Shown: in pieces, positions 6,031 through 11,865 of the stretch | How positions within the stretch are numbered: the first letter of the stretch is position 1 | How the letters are laid out: the number at the start of each line of letters is the position of its first letter | Assembly (NCBI GenBank): GCA_913054115.1 | Contig: CAJXIS010000019.1 | Location: forward strand, 1 to 13,004 | Length of the DNA: 13,004 bases | Source of the DNA: an uncultured Acidimicrobiaceae bacterium | GTDB taxonomy: Bacteria > Actinomycetota > Acidimicrobiia > Acidimicrobiales > MedAcidi-G1 | Direction of reading: 5' to 3' | Position numbers and translations under genes: made by a program | The notes under the pieces: model-generated | What the model saw: only the letters and a program-made list of their open reading frames with translations | What the model was told of the DNA's origin: nothing | The model's database searches: none

Positions 6031-8447
6031 CCATCGACCAGGTATCTGCAGCAGCCGGCGGGTTGCTCGAACTCCCGCCGGCCGAACTGTTCGCCGCAGC
6101 CCGTGAGCGCCGTGACCGGGCGCACGGCACCCGCATCACCTACAGCCCCAAGGTCTTCATCCCCCTCACGATGCTCTGCCGCGACCGTTGCGGCTACTGC
6201 ACCTTCGCCCAGCCGCCGGCCCGGCTCGAAGCCCCGTACCTCCTGCCTGAACAGGTCGTCGACATCGCCAGGCGGGGAGCCTCGGTGGGATGCCACGAGG
6301 CGCTGTTCACGCTGGGCGAGCGACCGGAAGAGCGCTACCCGGTGGCACGTGACTGGCTCGACCGCCACGGCTACGAATCCACCGTCGACTACCTCGCCGA
6401 GGTCTCCCGCCTCGTGCTCGACGAGACCGGCCTGCTCCCCCACTCCAACGCCGGCGCCCTCTTCGAGGACGAGTTGGCCCGAATGCGGGAGGTCGCCCCC
6501 TCGCAGGGGATGATGCTCGAGACGCTGCGACCGGACCTCGACTGCCACCGCGGCGCCCCCGACAAGACGCCCGAGCGAAGGCTCGCCACCCTCGAAGCCG
6601 CCGGCCGGCTTCGGATCCCCTTCACGACCGGCATCCTCGTCGGCATCGGCGAGGAGCGCATCGACCGGATCGCTGCCCTGGAGGCGATCGCCGGGTCGCA
6701 TCGCCGACACGGACATGTGCAGGAGGTCATCGTCCAGAACTTCCTCCCGAAGCCAGGCACCGCCATGCACGCGGCGCCGCCGTGCCCCCGGGACGACTAC
6801 CTCGAGGCCATCGCCATGGCCCGCCTGATCCTCCCCGACGAGGTGCACGTCCAGGCGCCGCCGAACCTCTCCGACGACTTCGGTCAACTCCTCGACGCAG
6901 GCATCGACGACTGGGGCGGCGTCTCCCCGGTGACGGCCGACCACGTCAACCCGGAGCGCCCGTGGCCCGCCCTCGAGCGCCTGCGGGACGTGACCGAGCA
7001 GCACGGCTTCGGCCTCGCCCCCCGGCTCACCCTCCACCCGTCGTACGTGCGCCGCCCGGAGGTCTGGCTCGACGACGCTCTCCGGTTCCCCGTCATGGAC
7101 AGGGCCGACGCCGAGGGCCTCGGCCGCGACGATCCGGGGGCGGTCTTCCCGGAGCGCATCGAGACCATCGCCGCAGAGGACGGCGCCGAGATCCGCCAGA
7201 TCGGCCACGACTCGACGGCCTGGTACTCGGGTGCGCCGGTGTCCCCGGTCGACCTCATCGGGGGATCCCCGGCTGCAGGCGGCCGGATCCGCGAGATCCT
7301 CGACGGCGTGCTCGACGGGCAGGAGGCCGGGGCCGACGAGCTCCTCACCCTCTTCGCAGCACGCGGCCCCGAGGTGCGTGCCGTCGCCGAGGTCGCCGAC
7401 GAGCTCAGGCGCCGGGTCGTCGGCGACGTCGTCACCTGGGTCGCCAACCGCAACATCAACTACACGAACGTCTGTACCTACAAGTGCCGGTTCTGTGGAT
7501 TTTCCAAGGGGCCACTGTCGCTGAACCTGCGCGGCACCCCCTACCTCCTCAGCCTCGACGAGATCGCCAGCCGCGCCGCCGACGCCGCACGGATGGGGGC
7601 CACCGAGGTCTGCCTCCAGGGCGGCATCCACCCCGACTTCGACGGCGACTACTACATCGACGTCACCCGGGTGGTCCGCGACGCAGTCCCGAACATCCAC
7701 GTCCACGGCTTCACCGCACTCGAGGTCACCGAGGGGGCCCGACGCCTCGGCGAGCCGCTGGCCGACTACCTGCGACGCCTCATGGACGCCGGGCTGCGCT
7801 CGCTGCCCGGCACCGCCGCAGAGATCCTCGATGACAGCATCCGCGCCGAACTGTGTCCCGACAAGATCAACACCGAGGAGTGGCTCGAGGCCCACCGCAC
7901 GGCGCATGGTGTTGGCCTGCGCTCCAACATCACGATCATGTTCGGATCGATCGAGGGCACGGAGCACTGGGTGCGGCACCTGCTGGTGTGCCGCGATCTC
8001 CAGAAGGAGACCGGCGGCTTCACCGAGTTCGTGGGGCTGCCCTTCGTACACATGGCGTCACCCATCTACCTGCAACGACGGGCACGCCGCGGCCCGACCT
8101 TCCGGGAGACGCTGCTGATGCACGCCGTGGCCCGAATCGCCCTGCACGGACTCGTCGACAACATCCAGGGATCGTGGGTCAAGATCGGCTTCGACGGCAT
8201 CCGACAGATGCTCCAGGCCGGGTGCAACGACCTCGGCGGCACGCTCGTCGACGAGAACATCTCCCGAGCCGCAGGCGCCGAGCACGGCCAATCCGCCCAC
8301 GAGTCGGACTTCCGGGCACTCGTCGAACCGCTGGGGCGGACCCTCGAACAGCGCAACACGCTCTACGGACGCGTGTCCGCCGGCGAACGTCTCGAGGTCC
8401 ACCGCGCCGACGACGGCAGGGTCCTCATCCCGGTGGTCGGCGCCTGA
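6027..8447 (+). CDS. fbiC: 7,8-didemethyl-8-hydroxy-5-deazariboflavin (FO) synthase, fused CofG-CofH
   Basis: An 806-residue protein with two radical SAM domains. The N-terminal CofG half has its [4Fe-4S] motif at Cys51-Cys55-Cys58 (CRDRCGYCTFAQ). The C-terminal CofH half has Cys483-Cys487-Cys490 (CTYKCRFCGFSKG), followed by the TEVCLQGGIHPDFDGDYY stretch. The linker lies about residues 405-470. From the family: CofH joins tyrosine to 5-amino-6-ribitylaminouracil and CofG closes the ring to FO, the chromophore of coenzyme F420. The fused form is typical of actinobacteria, while archaea use separate proteins. The length is slightly below the roughly 850 residues of mycobacterial FbiC. I chose the ATG at 6027, not earlier in-frame starts inside hxlR, because GGAG (6016-6019) sits 7 nt before it and the upstream residues are a shadow. 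It overlaps the hxlR stop as ATGA. No other F420 gene (fbiA, fbiB, fbiD) is in the window. Confidence 0.97.
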   Translation: MTIDQVSAAAGGLLELPPAELFAAARERRDRAHGTRITYSPKVFIPLTMLCRDRCGYCTFAQPPARLEAPYLLPEQVVDIARRGASVGCHEALFTLGERPEERYPVARDWLDRHGYESTVDYLAEVSRLVLDETGLLPHSNAGALFEDELARMREVAPSQGMMLETLRPDLDCHRGAPDKTPERRLATLEAAGRLRIPFTTGILVGIGEERIDRIAALEAIAGSHRRHGHVQEVIVQNFLPKPGTAMHAAPPCPRDDYLEAIAMARLILPDEVHVQAPPNLSDDFGQLLDAGIDDWGGVSPVTADHVNPERPWPALERLRDVTEQHGFGLAPRLTLHPSYVRRPEVWLDDALRFPVMDRADAEGLGRDDPGAVFPERIETIAAEDGAEIRQIGHDSTAWYSGAPVSPVDLIGGSPAAGGRIREILDGVLDGQEAGADELLTLFAARGPEVRAVAEVADELRRRVVGDVVTWVANRNINYTNVCTYKCRFCGFSKGPLSLNLRGTPYLLSLDEIASRAADAARMGATEVCLQGGIHPDFDGDYYIDVTRVVRDAVPNIHVHGFTALEVTEGARRLGEPLADYLRRLMDAGLRSLPGTAAEILDDSIRAELCPDKINTEEWLEAHRTAHGVGLRSNITIMFGSIEGTEHWVRHLLVCRDLQKETGGFTEFVGLPFVHMASPIYLQRRARRGPTFRETLLMHAVARIALHGLVDNIQGSWVKIGFDGIRQMLQAGCNDLGGTLVDENISRAAGAEHGQSAHESDFRALVEPLGRTLEQRNTLYGRVSAGERLEVHRADDGRVLIPVVGA

Positions 8448-8470
8448 ACCCACCTGAACCGGCTCGAACC
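8443..8470 (+). repeat. Three 10-bp-phased copies of CCTGAACC before the LOG gene
   Basis: CCTGAACC occurs exactly at 8443-8450 and 8453-8460. A 6-of-8 match, CTCGAACC, follows at 8463-8470. All three are in register, one helical turn apart. The first copy includes the fbiC stop codon. The array ends 27 nt before the -10 box of the LOG gene, where an activator or upstream repressor site could lie. It may also be chance. Confidence 0.4.
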
Positions 8471-8497
8471 CGACGGCTTCCAGCCCTGGGTCATCGT

Positions 8498-8503
8498 TAG
8501 GGT
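8498..8503 (+). promoter_or_regulatory. Putative -10 box of the LOG-family gene (leaderless geometry)
   Basis: TAGGGT is followed by exactly 6 nt (GCCGGC) and then the ATG at 8510, so the predicted start of transcription is the start codon itself. There is no Shine-Dalgarno sequence and no clear -35. The hexamer is identical to the one proposed for tkt. Confidence 0.52.
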
Positions 8504-8509
8504 GCCGGC

Positions 8510-9571
8510 ATGAGCCTGCGGAACTACCGGACCGGCGACGACGGCCTCGACGCCGCCATCGAGGAGCTGGCGCAGTCGACGGGCCGCCACGGCGACCTCG
8601 ACATGATCGCCGAGATGCTCGTCTCCGCCGTCCGCCTGGCACGGGAGGAGGTCGGCCGAGGCGACCTCAAGCTCGTCAACAGCGCCCTCAAGGAGCTCCG
8701 GCACGCCTTCTCGGTCTTCGAGCCGTACCGCTCCATCCGCAAGGCCACCGTCTTCGGCTCCGCACGCATCGCCGAGGGCGACCCCGCCTATGCGGCCGCA
8801 CGCGACTTCGGGGCCGCCATGGCCGCCCACGACTGGATGGTCATGACCGGTGCCGGACCAGGAATCATGGCCGCCGGCCTCGAGGGGGCGGGCCGTGACC
8901 GTTCCTTCGGCATCAACATCGAGCTCCCCTTCGAGGCCGAGGCCAACGAGTTCATCCTCGACGACCCGAAGCTCGTCAACTTCAAGTACTTCTTCACCCG
9001 CAAGGTCACGTTCATGCGCGAGTCCCACGGGTATGCGCTGCTGCCCGGCGGCTTCGGCACGATGGACGAGGCCTTCGAGCTGCTCACGCTGATGCAGACC
9101 GGGAAGACCCCCCTCACCCCCGTCGTGCTGCTCGACTCGCCGGGAGACACCTACTGGTCGCACTGGACCGACTTCATCACCAGCGAGCTGGTGGCAAGGA
9201 ACCTCGTCTCCCGGCACGACCTGGCGCTCGTCCACGCAACCGATGACCCAGAGGCCGCCGCCGCACACGTCCGGGGCTTCTACCGGACCTACCACTCCAT
9301 GCGCTACGTGCGTGGGCGACTCGTCCTGCGCCTCGAACGCGAGGTGGGTGACGACGAGGTGGCGACGCTCGACGGCGAGTTCGGCGACCTGCTGGTTGAC
9401 GGCCACATCGAACGCTGCGACGTCACACCTGCCGAGCTCAAGGACGGCGACGAGGTCGACCGGCCCAGGCTGCGGCTCCACTTCGACCGCCGCTCCCACG
9501 CCCGGCTGCGGCAGCTCATCGACGCCCTCAACGACGCCACACCCGACGCGACCCGCGACGTCAACCGCTAA
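8510..9571 (+). CDS. LOG-family (TIGR00730-like) Rossmann nucleotide-binding protein with N- and C-terminal extensions
   Basis: A 353-residue protein. The LOG core spans about residues 77-262: KATVFGSARI, a phosphate loop VMTGAGPGIMAAGLEGA (111-127), FGINIELPFEAEAN, then FFTRKVTFMRESHGYALLPGG and the family motif PGGFGTMDE (179-187). Core Arg and Glu residues of LOG phosphoribohydrolases appear present. Some members release cytokinin-type bases from nucleoside monophosphates and others degrade nucleotides, so the substrate here is not known. The loop has TGAGPG where the family usually has GGGPG. About 75 residues precede the core and about 90 follow it, ending in a charged segment with LRLHFDRRSHARLRQLID. 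The ATG at 8510 is set by the -10 box 6 nt upstream. Its TAA stop interlocks with the TAG of the convergent small gene. Confidence 0.88.
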   Translation: MSLRNYRTGDDGLDAAIEELAQSTGRHGDLDMIAEMLVSAVRLAREEVGRGDLKLVNSALKELRHAFSVFEPYRSIRKATVFGSARIAEGDPAYAAARDFGAAMAAHDWMVMTGAGPGIMAAGLEGAGRDRSFGINIELPFEAEANEFILDDPKLVNFKYFFTRKVTFMRESHGYALLPGGFGTMDEAFELLTLMQTGKTPLTPVVLLDSPGDTYWSHWTDFITSELVARNLVSRHDLALVHATDDPEAAAAHVRGFYRTYHSMRYVRGRLVLRLEREVGDDEVATLDGEFGDLLVDGHIERCDVTPAELKDGDEVDRPRLRLHFDRRSHARLRQLIDALNDATPDATRDVNR

Positions 9572-9780
9572 CCGTCGGCCCACCCGGCGTCGTCGGGCTC
9601 ACGGAGCAGGTTGACCGCCTTCTCGACGGCCCGGCGGGCCCTCGTGAGCCGACGCTCGTCGACCGGGAGCTCGTGGCCCCCGGCGTCGATCGACTCGCGG
9701 AGCCGGATGATCGCCAGATCGGCCAGCTCCTCGCCGATCGCCTCGAGGCGTTCCCGGATCTCGTCGAACTCACCGGCCAT
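9568..9780 (-). CDS. 70-aa charged helical protein of unknown function at the end of the glc operon
   Basis: A 70-residue soluble protein, strongly charged and almost certainly alpha-helical. A first helix (FDEIRERLEAIGEELADLAI) is followed by a turn with GGHELPVDERRL and a second basic helix (TRARRAVEKAVNLLRE). There are no cysteines, signal peptide or membrane segment. I do not recognise a named family, though the LADLAI...RLTRARRAVEKA pattern looks conserved-type rather than random. The ATG at 9778-9780 has a good Shine-Dalgarno 6 nt upstream inside glcF, and the gene overlaps the glcF end by 11 nt, so it is translated with the glycolate oxidase genes. A longer open frame upstream is antisense to nothing useful and reads as a glcF shadow. 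Its TAG stop shares bases with the TAA of the convergent LOG gene. It could be an assembly or regulatory partner, but that is a guess. Confidence 0.72.
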   Translation of the reverse strand: MAGEFDEIRERLEAIGEELADLAIIRLRESIDAGGHELPVDERRLTRARRAVEKAVNLLREPDDAGWADG

Positions 9781-10981
9781 GCGGGTCTCCCCCCGATCCT
9801 CGGATGGACTCAGCGACCACCTCGAGCGGGTGGCGGACATCATGGCCGACGGCTGCCAGGTGCAGGGCACAACCCGGGTTGGCGCTGACCACGGTCCGGG
9901 CACCCGAGGTGGCCGTGGCACGTTGGATGGATGCCGTCTTGCGGAGGCGGACAGCGCCGGCCAGGCCGGGTTGCAGCATCGAGAACGCTCCCCCGGCTCC
10001 ACAGCAGAGGCCCTCGTCGTCGAGTTCGACGACGTCCGCGTAGGGGGCCAACACGGTCCGCACGCTGCCGTGGCAGCCCTGGGCGTGGCGCATGTGACAG
10101 GGATCCTGGACGATCACGGTCGTGCGCTCCCCCGCCGGCGCCGGCATCCGCTCGACGTTCTCCGCCAGCCATTCGTGGACATCCCGCACCCGTGCCGAGA
10201 ACGCCGTCGCATCCGCCGTGCCGAGGAGGGTTCCGTACTCGCGCAGGGCGGCACCGCACCCCGCCGAGTCGACGAGCACCGGGACATCCGGGGGAATCGC
10301 CGCCATGACCCTCGTCGCCAGCCCACGTGCCCCTGCGTCGAGGCCCGCATGGGTGTGCAATGCCCCGCAGCAGCCTGCCGAGTCGCCAGACCGGCGGACC
10401 CTCGCCCCAGTCGCCTCGAGGACCGCTTCGACCGCCGCATGGACCCCGGGCTGCCAGGCGTCCATCACGCAGCCTGTGAACAGGACCACGTCGCCTTCGG
10501 ACCTTCCCCGTCGCCGAGGAACCCGCAGGGGCATCCGTGCGGGAACGGGGAGCCGCCCGGGAAGCAGGTGGAGCCTCTGCATGACGGCGAGCGCCCGACT
10601 TCCCACACGGAGCAGCCTCGGTCGGACCAGGACGAAGAGGCCGGCCCGCAGGCGCAACGACACCCGACGCCCTGCGGTCACCACGGTTCGCGTGTCGGTC
10701 ATCAACTCACCGAAGGGCACAGCCGAGGGGCACGCCGTCTCGCAACCGCGACAGAGCAGGCAGGTGTCCATCGACTCGAGCCACTCCTCATCGGGCAGGG
10801 TCTCCCCGCTGTCGACGGCGCGCATGAGGGCGATCCGGCCCCGGGGGGAGCGCCGTTCGTCGCCGGTGACCCGGTACGTCGGACAGTGGGGCAGGCACAG
10901 CCCGCAGGCGACGCAGGAGGTCAGGGCGTCGTCGCGGAGGTCGAGGACTCCTCCCGTGCGCGCCGTCGGGGAGCCGCTCAT
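9770..10981 (-). CDS. glcF: Glycolate oxidase iron-sulfur subunit
   Basis: A 403-residue protein. Two ferredoxin-type [4Fe-4S] motifs lie at Cys23-26-29-33 (CVACGLCLPHCP) and Cys74-77-80-84 (CLLCRGCETACP). Two CCG domains follow: TGC at Cys171, GCCG at Cys204-205 and GCG at Cys242; then DPCH at Cys295, CCG at Cys326-327 and NPGC at Cys371. This is the GlcF layout, close to the family's usual length. GlcF passes electrons from the FAD subunits GlcD and GlcE to the membrane quinone pool during oxidation of glycolate to glyoxylate. A modestly hydrophobic stretch at residues 107-125 could touch the membrane but is not a clear segment. The ATG overlaps the glcE stop (ATGA). There is no obvious Shine-Dalgarno, so reinitiation is likely. 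A lactate-utilisation LutA-type subunit is unlikely because that lacks the N-terminal ferredoxin pair. Confidence 0.95.
   Translation of the reverse strand: MSGSPTARTGGVLDLRDDALTSCVACGLCLPHCPTYRVTGDERRSPRGRIALMRAVDSGETLPDEEWLESMDTCLLCRGCETACPSAVPFGELMTDTRTVVTAGRRVSLRLRAGLFVLVRPRLLRVGSRALAVMQRLHLLPGRLPVPARMPLRVPRRRGRSEGDVVLFTGCVMDAWQPGVHAAVEAVLEATGARVRRSGDSAGCCGALHTHAGLDAGARGLATRVMAAIPPDVPVLVDSAGCGAALREYGTLLGTADATAFSARVRDVHEWLAENVERMPAPAGERTTVIVQDPCHMRHAQGCHGSVRTVLAPYADVVELDDEGLCCGAGGAFSMLQPGLAGAVRLRKTASIQRATATSGARTVVSANPGCALHLAAVGHDVRHPLEVVAESIRGSGGDPHGR
9787..9794 (-). promoter_or_regulatory. Shine-Dalgarno for the 70-aa gene, inside glcF
   Basis: The minus strand reads GGGGGGAG, ending 6 nt before the ATG at 9780. 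It lies within the last codons of glcF. It supports the small gene being real and fixes its start. Confidence 0.55.
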
Positions 10982-11865
10982 GCCGCGATCCGGTACGGGT
11001 CACGACCGGGGTTCAGGCGGCCCGTCGGATCGAAGCCGGACCTGATCCTGGCTGCGAGGGCGAGGACCCCCGCCTCCGGTTCGACGGCCGCCACCTCGAC
11101 GGGTCCGTGGACGATCCCTGACCCCACCTCCAGCACGCTCCTCTCCGGCAGTCGGCCGGTCCAACGGCTCCGGTAGGGCGGCAGCACCGGAGCGTTGGCG
11201 ATCTCCGCCAGGCCGAGAGCGGCACCGAGTGCGTCGGCCTCCGCCTCGACGTCCTCGTCGTAGCCCTCCAGGCGCACGCTGACACGATGGCCGTCCCACA
11301 GCACGGTCGACGGGCGGTGACACATGCGCCGGACCGCCTCCGGTGTCGCCGGCCCCTGCAGCCAGAGCGACCGCTCCGGAGACGGCCAGGTCCGCAGGAT
11401 CACCTGACCGATGAGGCCGAGGGTGCCGAGTGACCCGACGAGGAGGCGGCACAGGTCGTAGCCCGTCACGTTCTTGACCGTCGGACCGCCGGCCTTGTAC
11501 AGCGCACCGTCGGAGCCCACGCAGTCGGCCTGGAGGAGCGCATCCCTTGCGGATCCGACCCGCGCCCGCCGGAGGCTGCTGTGCCCGACCGCCAGCACGC
11601 CGCCGACGGTCGCGCCGGACGGGCCCTCTAGCGCCACCTCCTGCCCACACTCGGCCAGCGCCTCGGCCAGTTCGACGAGTGGCGTGCCGGCACCCACGAC
11701 AACGGTCATCTCGGCCGGATCGAAGGCGACGACTCCGGACGGCGCACGGACCTCGCGACACCCCTCGGCCGGAGACCCACCCAGCAGCCACCGGGTCGAT
11801 CCTCCCCGCACACAGACCGGGTCCGACGGCCCGACCTCGTCGCGGAACTCCTCGAGGCGGCTCAC
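10978..11865 (-). CDS. glcE: Glycolate oxidase FAD-binding subunit GlcE
   Basis: A 295-residue protein with an FAD-binding PCMH fold at about residues 15-165. It has GGSTRWLLGG (21-30), the DPAEMTVVVGAGTPL strand-turn, GPSGATVGGVLA (81-92) and GGPTVKNVTGYDLCRLLVGS (126-145), ending with SGFDPTGRLNPGR. These are the usual GlcE signatures. It is shorter than E. coli GlcE (about 350 residues). Together with GlcD it forms the flavin part of glycolate oxidase. I chose the GTG at 11863-11865: GGAAGGGG lies 7 nt upstream, and it makes a GTGA 4-nt overlap with the glcD stop. A second in-frame GTG at 11869-11871 is too close to the Shine-Dalgarno. The open frame continues for hundreds of codons upstream, but that is a shadow of glcD. 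The stop overlaps the glcF ATG. Confidence 0.93.
   Translation of the reverse strand: MSRLEEFRDEVGPSDPVCVRGGSTRWLLGGSPAEGCREVRAPSGVVAFDPAEMTVVVGAGTPLVELAEALAECGQEVALEGPSGATVGGVLAVGHSSLRRARVGSARDALLQADCVGSDGALYKAGGPTVKNVTGYDLCRLLVGSLGTLGLIGQVILRTWPSPERSLWLQGPATPEAVRRMCHRPSTVLWDGHRVSVRLEGYDEDVEAEADALGAALGLAEIANAPVLPPYRSRWTGRLPERSVLEVGSGIVHGPVEVAAVEPEAGVLALAARIRSGFDPTGRLNPGRDPYRIAA

Noticed and set aside
5787..8051. A 754-codon minus-strand open frame opposite hxlR and fbiC
   Set aside because: A long antisense shadow of fbiC. It has no recognisable fold signature and no plausible start context.
9611..11176. A 521-codon plus-strand open frame opposite glcF and glcE
   Set aside because: The Arg/Pro/Ser/Gly-rich translation is typical of a shadow. 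The opposite strand has all iron-sulfur and FAD motifs in order.
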